Below, piece by piece: positions 19,184 through 27,673 of a stretch of 64,000 bases of DNA. This DNA comes from SAT2750 sp964476375 (GTDB taxonomy: Bacteria; Planctomycetota; Planctomycetia; Pirellulales; Pirellulaceae): assembly GCA_964476375.1 (NCBI GenBank), contig CAYYZW010000053.1:8177-72176 (forward strand), given 5' to 3'. The translations under genes and the position numbers were made by a program. Below the pieces are notes generated by a model. That model was not told the origin of the DNA. It was given only the letters and a program-made list of their open reading frames with translations, and did no database searches. The first letter of the stretch is position 1, and every line of letters starts with the position of its first letter.

Positions 19184-20632
19184 CTAAGCAAACAGCTCAT
19201 GCACCACGTTACCTTCGACATCCGTGAGCCGGAAGTCACGGCCAGCATGGCGATACGTCAGGCGCTCATGGTCCAGACCCATCGCATGCAGTATCGTCGC
19301 ATGAAAGTCGTGGATGTGGACTTTGTTTTCCGCGGCGTAGTACCCGTAGTCATCCGTCGAGCCGTAGCGAAAGCCGCCCTTCACTCCGCCGCCAGCAAGC
19401 CACATGGTAAAACCTTCGGGGTTGTGGTCGCGGCCGTCCTCTGTCTCGGCGGTGGGTGTGCGGCCGAACTCGCTGCCCCACCAAATGAGCGTGTCGTCGA
19501 GCATGCCGCGTTGCTTCAGGTCGGTGAGCAAGCCGGCGATTGGCAAATCGACCTCGGCAGCGTTTTTCTCGTGATCACGTTTGAGGTTGTTGTGTTGATC
19601 CCACTGTACTTTGTCGTCGTTGTGGGTCACCTGGATGAAGCGAACGCCAGCCTCGGCGAAGCGACGCGCGAGCAGACACATCCGGCCAAAGTTCGCCGTG
19701 CCGGGATCATCCATCCCATACAGCTTCAAAGTCGCTGGCGTCTCGCGCGACAGATCTTCGAGTTGCGGAATCGAGGATTGCATGCGAAAGGCAAGTTCGA
19801 ACGAGTTGATCCTTGCTTCCAGAGAGGCGTCGCCACCGCTTTGCCTGAGATGCCTGCGATTCATCGCATTCAGCCGATCGAGTTGCAATTGCTGGATCTG
19901 CCGCGGCAGTTTCGAGTTTTGAATGAATTTCACCTGCGCTTTTTCCGATGGCACGCTCGCATCGCCCAGCGCCGTGCCGTTGTGAACGGCTGGCAGGAAC
20001 GACGAACTCCAATTGTTGACGCCGCCGAATGCGAGCGTGGGGCAGATCGTGACGAAAGCAGGCAGGTTCGCATTCTCGGTACCAAGGCCGTAGCTGACCC
20101 ACGAGCCGATGCCTGGCCGGATGAAGTTGTCGCTGCCGGTGTGCAGCTTCATCATCGCTCCGCCGTGGGAAGGGTTGGTGCCGTAACACGAATGCACCAT
20201 GCAGAGGTCATCGACACGCGTGGCGACGTGCGGGAACAACTCGCTGACCCACAAACCGCTCTCGCCATACTGCCGAAACCTCCACGGCGAACGCAGCAGG
20301 TTTTTGGTTGAGTTGAATTGCACGCGCGGCTTGGCGAAGGGAAACGGCTTGCCGTGATCACGAGTCAGAAGTGGTTTTGGATCGAACGTATCGACCTGGG
20401 ACGGGCCGCCGGACATCAGCAAAAAGATAATTCGTTTCGCGCGAGCCGGAAAGTGCGATGGTTTGGCCGCGAGCGGATTGGCGGAAGGTGTGTCAGCCGA
20501 CGACTCGTCCGCCAGCATCGATGCGAGCGCGAGCGAACCGAATCCGACCGCAGTTCGCTCCAGGAGAGTTCGGCGTGACAGCATTGCTGCGCTCGACCCC
20601 AGCGACCCGAATTGAGAGCTATCTTCATTCAT
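19184..20632 (-). CDS. DUF1501 protein (sulfatase-like fold), Tat-exported
   Basis: A 482-residue protein of the DUF1501 family, related in fold to alkaline phosphatases and sulfatases. A twin-arginine signal (LSRRTLLERTAVGFGSLAL) is followed by FLLMSGGPSQVDTFDPKP, WWGSEFGRTP and GRDHNPEGFTMWLAGGG, the usual family blocks. DUF1501 genes pair with DUF1549/DUF1553 cytochromes throughout planctomycetes; their joint function is unproven. Here the cytochrome gene ends 17 bases upstream, giving the order cytochrome, DUF1501, amidohydrolase. ATG 20632 is used, though no clear Shine-Dalgarno is seen. Confidence 0.88.
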   Translation of the reverse strand: MNEDSSQFGSLGSSAAMLSRRTLLERTAVGFGSLALASMLADESSADTPSANPLAAKPSHFPARAKRIIFLLMSGGPSQVDTFDPKPLLTRDHGKPFPFAKPRVQFNSTKNLLRSPWRFRQYGESGLWVSELFPHVATRVDDLCMVHSCYGTNPSHGGAMMKLHTGSDNFIRPGIGSWVSYGLGTENANLPAFVTICPTLAFGGVNNWSSSFLPAVHNGTALGDASVPSEKAQVKFIQNSKLPRQIQQLQLDRLNAMNRRHLRQSGGDASLEARINSFELAFRMQSSIPQLEDLSRETPATLKLYGMDDPGTANFGRMCLLARRFAEAGVRFIQVTHNDDKVQWDQHNNLKRDHEKNAAEVDLPIAGLLTDLKQRGMLDDTLIWWGSEFGRTPTAETEDGRDHNPEGFTMWLAGGGVKGGFRYGSTDDYGYYAAENKVHIHDFHATILHAMGLDHERLTYRHAGRDFRLTDVEGNVVHELFA

Positions 20633-21246
20633 TTGGGACAATTCTTACTTCATCTCACATGCAAAAACTCATTAGATGCCAACACAACGTGGCAGAGTGT
20701 TGACCACGCTTTCTTTCGCTGGATGTCAGTATTCCCGTTGGATTGTGCTTGCTCCACCCTGTTGAGGAACGCCAAATCAGCCCGTCGTTCGTCCGGAGTC
20801 GGTGGGCGTCCGAATGCGATCGCGTAAAGTCGCGTGAGCCGCAGGTCATCGTTGTCCACATCCGCAATCAACCGCTCGGCGAAATTTCCTGCGGCTTGCA
20901 TCACGATGTCGCTATTGAGCATTAACAGTGCTTGCGACGCGACGACGGTAGTCGCGCGATCGCCACTCGTGACGGCTGGGTCAGGAAAATCAAGCAGTTG
21001 AAATACGTTGTAAACGTGGTTGCGCACAACGGGCAAATAGAGCGAACGTCGGCGGCTGTCGTAGGTCGTCAAGTCCTTCGATGTGTGATCGAAGAAGTAC
21101 GCCCGGTTCTTCAATTTCAACAGCGAACCGCCCATTGTCGTATCGAGCTGGCCACTCGTCGCCAGGAGCGCATCGCGGACGGCCTCCGCCTCCAGGCGGC
21201 GCACGTCGGCACGGCTGAACAAACGATTGTCGGGGTCGCCTGCAGC

Positions 21247-21292
21247 GGAAGTTGTGAGACTTTCGTTCTCGCCCGAAGTCTCACGACTTCGG
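21247..21292. repeat. Palindromic element inside the cytochrome gene
   Basis: CCGAAGTC (21273-21280) and GACTTCGG (21285-21292) form a perfect 8-bp stem with a four-base loop. Next to it is a related imperfect hairpin around 21247-21265. It encodes the odd Ser/Arg/Glu-rich stretch after STYQQSS, where family members have a short acidic linker. The GAAGTCGTGA core is shared with the long direct repeats. Confidence 0.6.
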
Positions 21293-21767
21293 CTACTTGA
21301 CTGTTGATACGTACTCGACATCACGATCATGCGATGCAGCGACTTGATCGACCAACCGTCGGCGACGAACCGGCGAGCGAGCCAATCCAGCAACTCCGGA
21401 TGCGACGGCCGTTCACCAAGCAGGCCGAAGTTGTCGATTGAGCGGACGAGCCCCTTGCCGAAGTGCCAGCGCCAAACGCGATTGACGATGACCCGCGCGG
21501 TGAGCGGATGGTTTGGATCAACGAGCCAGTCGGCGAACTCGCGCCGGCCGCTTTGCTTGTCGCTGAACTTCGGTGCAGGCGGACCTCGCAACACCGGCGG
21601 CGCGTGGCGCGGTACGACTTCGCCCAGCTTCAATGGATCTCCGCGAAGGTGGATCGCCACGTCGACGATCTTGTCCTCGGTCACTCCCATTGCTGACGGC
21701 AGGTTCGGACCTTCCTTTTTCAGGGCGGCGAGTTCCTCTTTCAGCTTTTTAAGCTGGGCTTCGATTT

Positions 21768-21836
21768 GTGGGGCCGGTTTGGAACCGGCCTTGTCATCCT
21801 GTTGCTTGTTCCTGGCAGGTTGCAAACCTGCCCCAC
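21768..21836. repeat. 69-bp double-hairpin REP-like element in frame
   Basis: GTGGGG (21768-21773) and CCCCAC (21831-21836) enclose two hairpins: GGCCGGTT paired with AACCGGCC, and GGCAGGTT paired with AACCTGCC. The unit is 69 bases, a multiple of three, so it keeps the cytochrome frame and adds 23 codons (GAGLQPARNKQQ, then KAGSKPAP). It lies in a charged coiled-coil linker, where an insert would be tolerated. Confidence 0.7.
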
Positions 21837-23189
21837 TATCTCCTCTGCCTGCCAGTTCGGCGATCGCCTTCTTCTTCGCTGCAATCCTGGCCTCGAAGTC
21901 GGCTTTCGTCGCCTTCGCTTCGGCGGATGGCAGCAGGTGCTCGTGCCACTCAGCAACCTTCGTGTACTTGGTCATCGTCAGCGTACTTTTGAAGATGCCG
22001 GCCAATCCGTAGTAGTCCGCCGTGTCGATTGGGTCGAACTTGTGGTCGTGACATCTTGCACAACCGAACGTCAAGGCCAGGAATGCCCGCCCGGTCGTGT
22101 CGATTTGTTCGTCAATGATGTCCATTCGCATCTTCGCCTGATCGGTCTCGGCGAGCACTTTGGGGCCGATGCTGAGAAAGCCTGTGGCGATTAGTTGCTC
22201 GTGCTGTTGCGCTTCGCTGTCAAACGGAAGCAAGTCCCCGGCCAACTGCTCGATGACAAAGCGATCGAACGGCTTGTCACGGTTGAACGATTCGACGACA
22301 TAGTCACGCTATCGCCAGGCGTTGCCATGAGCGACATTTTCATCGAAGCCATTTGAATCCGCGAACCGCGCGACATCCAACCAGTGCCGACCCCAACGCT
22401 CGCCGTACCCCTGCGAAGCGAGCAGCCGATCGACGACCCGCGCGAACGCTCCCGGCGATTCATCGGCGAGGAAGGCGTCGATCTCCTGTGGCGTCGGCGG
22501 GAGGCCGATCAAGTCAAACGTGACTCGACGAATGAGCGTTCGCCTGTCCGCTCGCGGTGTCGGAGTGATTCCAGCTGCTTCAAGCGTGGCGAGGATGAAA
22601 TGATCAATCGGCGTTTGAGGCCAGTTGGAGTTCTTGACATGAGGTAACGGCTGTTCTTTTGGCGGATGGAACGCCCAGTGATTCGGATCGCGCTTGTGTT
22701 GAGTGCCGGTCGTAGAAGCAGGATACGGTGTTCCCATCTCGATCCAGCGGCCAAGATCGTCAATCTGTCGCCTGGTGAGCTGCCCATCCTTCGGCATGCG
22801 AACATCCTTGTCCGTCTCGCGGATCAGCTCGATCAGCAGGCTCTCGCCTGGATTGCCGGGTATGATCGCCGCACCCGACTCGCCGCCTTTCAACAACGCC
22901 TCACGCGAATCAAGTCGCAATCCACCCCACTGTTTCCTGTCGCCGTGACATTTGAGACACTTCTCGGCAAGGAGCGGACGAACATTAGCCTCGAAGAAGC
23001 GAATCTGCTCCGAAGTCGGTTGCGGTTGCGGTTGTGCGGCCTCTGGAGCCAGCAGCACCGCACACATCAACAGGGAAACCATCCTTCAACTCCGAGGTGG
23101 GTCAACAGTAATCGTTCGAAATGTTAGACTTCTTATTTCGACAACTCGTTGTTATTGAGTCAAGTTTCTGAGCGACAACGGAGTGTTTC

Positions 23190-23224
23190 CGAGCGGTAGC
23201 TCGCATGGTCTGAGGCACAGCCTC
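23190..23224. repeat. Twin small hairpins between divergent genes
   Basis: CGAGC-GGTA-GCTCG (23190-23203) and GAGGC-ACA-GCCTC (23212-23224) lie side by side in the 199-base divergent gap between the cytochrome and MFS genes. They may be another palindromic repeat or part of a leader or operator. No T-run follows, so they are not typical terminators. Confidence 0.4.
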
Positions 23225-23281
23225 GTGAGATTATAACACGACATCGATCTAAGTCGCGACTTCTCCTCGATAGGTTGGCTT

Positions 23282-24577
23282 ATGAAAGACAGTCCCTACG
23301 AAGCTCCACAAACCGCCGATCCGGGGGAACGACCAGCCAATGCCAACCGTTGGATGATCGTCTTCATGGTGATGGGATTCGCTGCGATGGGACATTTTAA
23401 CCGCGTGGGGATTACCGTGGCGGGCGACGAGATGTTCATTCCGAAACTCGGAATCAGCGAAACGCAGATGGGGTGGGTCTATACGGTATTTCTGATCGTG
23501 TATACGACGGCGATGCTGCCAGCCGGTTGGTTGATCGATCGCATCGGCTCGGGGCGAGCGTTGTCGCTGTATGGCGTCACGATGGGAACGTTTGTGGTGT
23601 TGACGGGAGCGTTAGGCTGGATCGTCAGCGATCCATTTGGGTTGTGGATTGGACTGCTTCTCATTCGAGGCCTGGCGGGAATCTGCAACGCGCCGCTTCA
23701 CCCTGGAGCTGCCCATGTTGTTTCCGATACGATGTCACCGTCGCGGCGAGCGACCGCGAATGGCATGATCACGGCCGGGGCGCTTGTCGGTATCGCTTGC
23801 TGTTATCCTGGCTATGGCTGGTTGATGGACACGCTGAGCTGGCAGTGGGCGTTCGTCGTTGGCGGTGGAGCGTTAATCGCGTACGGCATCATATGGAGAG
23901 TGCTCGCCGCTGATTCGTTGCCACATCCGCAGGAGATCACGAAGACCAGGCCCGCTCATTCGGAACGCGTGTCGTCCTTGTTCCGTCAAAGCAACCTGTG
24001 GCTGATCACACTGAGCTACGCGATGTACAGCTACTTTCAGTATCTCATCTTTTACTGGATGGGTTTCTACTTCAAAGAAGTGCTGGAAGTTCCGGATGTC
24101 AATGCGCGATGGGCATCGTTCTGGATCATGATCGCCATGGGAGCGGGAATGGCAATCGGCGGACGCAGTACGGACTTCGCTTGCGCATCACTCGGAAGAA
24201 GCCGTGGCCGACGAGCAATTGTGATCACAGGAATGGGCTGCGGCGCGGTCTTCGGCTTCGTCGCAGTTAACGTCGAAAGTTTCGTCGCAGTCGCCGCTTG
24301 CCTCTCTGCGTCGATGGCCTTCACAGGCATGGTCGAAGGCGTTTTCTGGACGACAGCCACCGACATCGGCGGCCGGTCGCGAGGGTTCTGCGGCGCTTTC
24401 ATGAACACGGGCGGCAACGCCGGAGGATTGATCTCGCCTGTGCTGACTCCGGTCATCGCTCAGCAACTTGGCTGGCAAGGGGCGATTATCCTCGCGTGCG
24501 CGATCAGCGGCGTCGGCAGTCTCCTCTGGCTGCTGATTACCGTGCCGGAACCGGGCGAAGATCAGATCTCGGCATAG
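23282..24577 (+). CDS. MFS transporter, anion:cation symporter-like
   Basis: A 431-residue membrane protein with about 12 predicted helices. It has the MFS loop signature after helix 2 (GWLIDRIGSGRALSLYG, residues about 82-98) and a long central loop near residues 220-235. NRVGITVAGDEM at the first helix end and MGWVYTVFLIVYT resemble the ACS family, which imports hexuronates, galactonate and other organic anions. It is divergent from the cytochrome operon and close to a fuconolactonase-like gene, so uptake of a sugar acid is a reasonable guess. Its 3' end overlaps the convergent VOC gene by 16 bases. Confidence 0.85.
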   Translation: MKDSPYEAPQTADPGERPANANRWMIVFMVMGFAAMGHFNRVGITVAGDEMFIPKLGISETQMGWVYTVFLIVYTTAMLPAGWLIDRIGSGRALSLYGVTMGTFVVLTGALGWIVSDPFGLWIGLLLIRGLAGICNAPLHPGAAHVVSDTMSPSRRATANGMITAGALVGIACCYPGYGWLMDTLSWQWAFVVGGGALIAYGIIWRVLAADSLPHPQEITKTRPAHSERVSSLFRQSNLWLITLSYAMYSYFQYLIFYWMGFYFKEVLEVPDVNARWASFWIMIAMGAGMAIGGRSTDFACASLGRSRGRRAIVITGMGCGAVFGFVAVNVESFVAVAACLSASMAFTGMVEGVFWTTATDIGGRSRGFCGAFMNTGGNAGGLISPVLTPVIAQQLGWQGAIILACAISGVGSLLWLLITVPEPGEDQISA

Positions 24578-24945
24578 ACCTCAAGGATGTTGCCTTCCGG
24601 ATCGGCGAAGTAGACCGTTCGGTGACCGCGCGGTTGGTCGGCGGGCGGGTCCAGGATGGTTATCCCCATTTCAATAAGCTGCTCGTAACATTTACTCACT
24701 TCATCCGGCTCAACGCGAAACGCAAGCTGGACACCGGGCGACTGCGGGCCGGAGCCACGCCCGTCGTACTCCCGCTCGCGTTTGCGCAACGCAAGCGAAA
24801 CCGCCGGTCCCGCGCAAAACGATAAGCTGGTTTCCGTTTCCACTTCGACAGGAAACGAGAGCACGTCCCTGTAAAACACTTTCATGCGATCCATGTCGTC
24901 GCATAACACGATCGCGTAGTTGAGCTGTTTAATTTTTGCAAGCAT
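24562..24945 (-). CDS. VOC (glyoxalase/dioxygenase superfamily) protein
   Basis: A 127-residue single-module protein with the paired beta-alpha-beta-beta-beta pattern of the vicinal-oxygen-chelate fold (NYAIVLCDDMDRMKVFYRDVL at the start, YFADPEGNILEVYAEI at the end). The C-terminal Glu in ILEVY is the usual metal ligand. Members include glyoxalase I, fosfomycin or bleomycin resistance proteins and extradiol dioxygenases; the substrate is unknown here. GAGGAG lies nine bases before ATG 24945. Confidence 0.8.
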   Translation of the reverse strand: MLAKIKQLNYAIVLCDDMDRMKVFYRDVLSFPVEVETETSLSFCAGPAVSLALRKREREYDGRGSGPQSPGVQLAFRVEPDEVSKCYEQLIEMGITILDPPADQPRGHRTVYFADPEGNILEVYAEI

Positions 24946-25007
24946 GAGCCAATCTCCTCGACTGCATTGTAGTTGTGTTTTCTTGAGTCGTCTTCAAACG
25001 TCGCGTA

Positions 25008-25040
25008 CGGAGGATGACCCCGTAGGGTCAAAATACTCCG
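25008..25040. repeat. Nested palindromic unit
   Basis: CGGAG (25008-25012) pairs with CTCCG (25036-25040). Inside it TGACCC-CGTA-GGGTCA (25015-25030) is a perfect 6-bp stem with a four-base loop. It is REP-like in size and shape. Confidence 0.55.
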
Positions 25041-25300
25041 CCGAACTCAAAAGGCCGTGAAACACAGCGTTTTGACGACTCCAGATTGTGATGTTTTAGT
25101 CGGTTCGAGAGTTTTCCGGAACGGACACCATGCCGAAAAGTCCTGTTAACCTGGAAGGGGGTATTAACCAGAGAGTCAGAGAGTTTTGGTCTGTTTGGAA
25201 CGGCACCCCGTGTTTCGTTTCGAACTAGAGACTTTTGGAAAACGATCACCGAACAGCGTCAATCGTCGCAGACCCTTGCCAGAACTGGCCAAGAAGGCGA

Positions 25301-25335
25301 AACGCCCGGCTGCCGATCTCTCGGTGCCGGGCGTT
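25301..25335. repeat. Strong hairpin
   Basis: AACGCCCGGC (25301-25310) and GCCGGGCGTT (25326-25335) form a perfect 10-bp stem, with CCGA/TCGG pairing again inside the loop. It looks like the stem of an intrinsic terminator but has no clear T-run on either side. Confidence 0.55.
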
Positions 25336-25357
25336 AACTGGTCGGTGGTTTCTTTCC

Positions 25358-25516
25358 GCAGAAAAGCAACGAGCTCCCCTTTCCAAACGCTCTTCGTAAC
25401 GACTCTCTTTGGAGCTATTTTTGGAAGTCGTGAGTTGGCAACGACTTCCGAGAGTTCGCGTCCTTTAAGGTGGCTCGGAGGTAACCAACTCTCCTCGAAC
25501 TTTCTTGAAGTTGGTT
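25358..25516. repeat. Direct repeat copy B with internal hairpins
   Basis: Second copy of the 17771-17914 repeat, same orientation. It contains two perfect hairpins: GGAAGTCGT (25423-25431) with ACGACTTCC (25441-25449), and AACCAACT (25483-25490) with AGTTGGTT (25509-25516). Copy A keeps only one arm of the first. Confidence 0.72.
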
Positions 25517-25584
25517 AACAGCACGCGCGACATTCGGCGAGAACTCGCGCGGCAAAGTCCCAAAGGTTGTGGCAATCAGCAGGG

Positions 25585-27354
25585 TTAGTCGGCCACGCGT
25601 TGAACTTCGATCAAATGAAAGATGCAGTCACCTTTCTGGCTAGCCAGGATGAGATCGGCACCTCTTGGACCGCCATGTTGCATTGCCGCATCGGACACAA
25701 CGGCACTCGTTTCACGCCACTGACCGCTGTCGGCGTTCGTAACGCTCAGCGCTTCTTGCATCCCATTGGTCGTATCGTAACGTAAGTTCCAGCTACCTGT
25801 GCCGTTGTCCAAATAGACGATTTTCAAGAGCAACTTGTTAGGTTGATTCGCGTTACAAAACCCATCCGCCAATCGGAAGAACATCCTGTCCTTACCCGTG
25901 GCAACGTCCAGGCCACGTGCAAAGCGGCCATAGATACTCTCTTCGAGGCCAACATGCCACCAACCAATACTCGTCTCATTGGCGTCGATTTGCTTGAGGA
26001 ATCGACCGTAGTTCCCCGGCAGAATGTCCCAACCAACATCATTGAAATCTTCTGAGCGGCGGTTGGTCATCAACTCAGCGACCGCTTTTTGTGGGTCGCC
26101 CTGCCGGGCCCCTCGGTGTTTGTACTCAGCCGCGATGCTCTGATATCGATCGATGTTCTGGCGATCTGCTTTGCCAAACAATGATTCAGGAAACGCGTCG
26201 GTGTCGGCAGCGTCAAGACCACGGCGCAAGACACAGAACGCCGCGGGCGAGGTCTCCGGTTTACGATGACCCGCATAACGGTTGAAAAAATCGACGGCTT
26301 GCTTCGCCTGGTTGAGCTGTAAAGCTTCATGGTGGACTTGCCAGATATCCAATTCCGCATGGCTGGCGTAGATCGCGGTCCAATAAAGAGCCTGGTCGGG
26401 ATTGCGCGTGCTCCAGCCGAACAGCTTAAATTGTGCATCGTATTCGCCGCGACTGAAATACTTTTTGCCCGCGTTCTTGATTTCGGCTCGTGTATTGTTC
26501 ACCAGCTTCAAACGCGAACGCACGCCGGAATGTTGATAGTACTCGCAAAAGTACGCCTGCTTCGAGCCTAATTCCGGCAGATACTCTAAAAGCCACGCAA
26601 ACTCGTTCTCCACAATGTCCGCGCTCTTCACGAGTAACGGATAGTCGATTCTTTCGTTCTGAAAGACTTCTTGGTACTTCTTCCACATTTCAATACGATA
26701 CCGACTCCAATCCTTTCGGCTAATGCGGTATTGCGGGTCAAGAGGTTCCGCAAAATAATCCTCAGTCCTTTTGCCGTAATAAGGTGCAGGGTCACCAGTC
26801 GCGCCTTCGCAAACTTCGAGGAATGCAATGCGATCGCGGAGTTCTTGAGGAAGCGACGCAAGGTAATCGCCAGTTCGTTCTAAGAGGCGGCGATAAAAGC
26901 CTTGGTAGATTTTGTTGAAATAATAGGGGTAACGATCATGTTTCTTTTCCAAGAACGGCGTTAGTCGTTCCTTAAATCTCACAGCGGGCGCGCCGGCTTC
27001 ATAGAGCCACTCAGGTGTGATGTTGTTGGGAGAAGTCCACAGCGCCAGCGAGACGAAGTAGTTGTTGTTAACCGCGGCTCGCAACTTGTCGCCAATTTCG
27101 CGATCGAACTGAAATTCTCCGGCCTGGGGTTCAAGCACATCCCACGAACAGATAATCGCCGCTCCCTTAGCTAACGGGCAAGTTTTGCGGTTCATCGTTT
27201 CCGGTCGCCAGCCGGGCCAGAGATACACGCCGCATGCACCCGCCGGCAACCCAGTCTCCGCGGACGGGTGGGCACCGCTGACATTCGCAGAGATAACTAG
27301 CAGCAAGATGATCGCAAATTTAGCAGCGCCTCGTTCTTTTGGGATCTTCATCAT
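25585..27354 (-). CDS. GH42-like TIM-barrel glycoside hydrolase, exported
   Basis: A 589-residue protein with a signal peptide (KFAIILLLVISANVSGA). Its barrel region begins with CSWDVLEPQAGEFQFD, resembling the WxxxEPxxGxYDF entry of GH42 and related clan GH-A beta-galactosidases. LEVCEGATGDP (about 200) may hold the acid/base Glu. The C-terminal 120 residues look like a carbohydrate-binding beta-sandwich. Base composition is clearly lower in G+C than the main genome: 29, 30 and 32 of 60 bases in the rows starting at 26281, 26461 and 26821. ATG 27354 or 27351 is the likely start. An operator-like palindrome lies just upstream. Confidence 0.6.
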   Translation of the reverse strand: MMKIPKERGAAKFAIILLLVISANVSGAHPSAETGLPAGACGVYLWPGWRPETMNRKTCPLAKGAAIICSWDVLEPQAGEFQFDREIGDKLRAAVNNNYFVSLALWTSPNNITPEWLYEAGAPAVRFKERLTPFLEKKHDRYPYYFNKIYQGFYRRLLERTGDYLASLPQELRDRIAFLEVCEGATGDPAPYYGKRTEDYFAEPLDPQYRISRKDWSRYRIEMWKKYQEVFQNERIDYPLLVKSADIVENEFAWLLEYLPELGSKQAYFCEYYQHSGVRSRLKLVNNTRAEIKNAGKKYFSRGEYDAQFKLFGWSTRNPDQALYWTAIYASHAELDIWQVHHEALQLNQAKQAVDFFNRYAGHRKPETSPAAFCVLRRGLDAADTDAFPESLFGKADRQNIDRYQSIAAEYKHRGARQGDPQKAVAELMTNRRSEDFNDVGWDILPGNYGRFLKQIDANETSIGWWHVGLEESIYGRFARGLDVATGKDRMFFRLADGFCNANQPNKLLLKIVYLDNGTGSWNLRYDTTNGMQEALSVTNADSGQWRETSAVVSDAAMQHGGPRGADLILASQKGDCIFHLIEVQRVAD

Positions 27355-27375
27355 CCAAGACCTAGGCCAGATCAT

Positions 27376-27397
27376 CGTTTAACGCATCAGTTAAACG
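27376..27397. promoter_or_regulatory. Operator-like inverted repeat upstream of the GH42-like gene
   Basis: CGTTTAAC (27376-27383) and GTTAAACG (27390-27397) are perfect inverted 8-mers six bases apart. The site covers the expected transcription start of the minus-strand promoter, as a repressor site would. Its form recalls LacI/GalR-type operators; no regulator gene is in the window. Confidence 0.55.
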
Positions 27398-27398
27398 T

Positions 27399-27426
27399 AT
27401 TATGCACGCGACGCATACTAAATCAA
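27399..27426 (-). promoter_or_regulatory. Sigma70-type promoter for the GH42-like gene
   Basis: On the minus strand the -35 TTGATT (27426-27421) and -10 CATAAT (27404-27399) are 16 bases apart. The start point would fall in the adjoining palindrome. Confidence 0.5.
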
Positions 27427-27451
27427 TCACTCGCGCCGTTGGCGTTGCGCA

Positions 27452-27487
27452 TGAAAAAACGCCGGGCACTCTCGCGCTCGGCGTTTC
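27452..27487 (-). terminator. Intrinsic terminator of tRNA-Asn
   Basis: On the minus strand AAACGCCG and CGGCGTTT (27486-27479 and 27464-27457) form an 8-bp stem followed by further T residues (TTTTTT in all). It lies about 45 bases past the 3' end of the tRNA gene. Confidence 0.7.
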
Positions 27488-27530
27488 ATGTCAACCGGTG
27501 GGTAGCGAAAGTTCGCTCCCGATTGAAAGG

Positions 27531-27605
<75 letters not shown>

Positions 27606-27673
27606 ATCACATCACCGTGATGCAAGTCGTCTAGTTTATCTCAAGCCACCGACTCCATCAATTGCAGACGCGC

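Larger units (their letters stand above)
20650..23082 (-). pseudogene. DUF1549/DUF1553 planctomycete cytochrome, interrupted by an in-frame amber stop
   Basis: The two open parts (23082 to 22309 and 22308 to 20650) are in the same frame and together make an 811-codon gene. Part one has a signal peptide, the heme motif CLKCH (Cys42-His46) and the start of DUF1549. Part two continues DUF1549 with CARCHDHKFD and then DUF1553. Codon 258, at 22311-22309, is TAG in the context NAWR-stop-RDYV, where family members have Tyr (NAWRYRDYV). One base change explains the break. The product is lost unless the stop is read through or is a sequence error. The start has GGAG eight bases upstream. Two palindromic repeats lie inside the reading frame. 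Confidence 0.85.
24946..25584. other. Non-coding, repeat-rich interval inside the putative island
   Basis: About 640 bases without a supported gene. It contains palindromic units at 25008-25040 and 25301-25335 and the second copy of the long direct repeat from 25358. No transposase or integrase remnant could be read in any frame. Confidence 0.6.
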
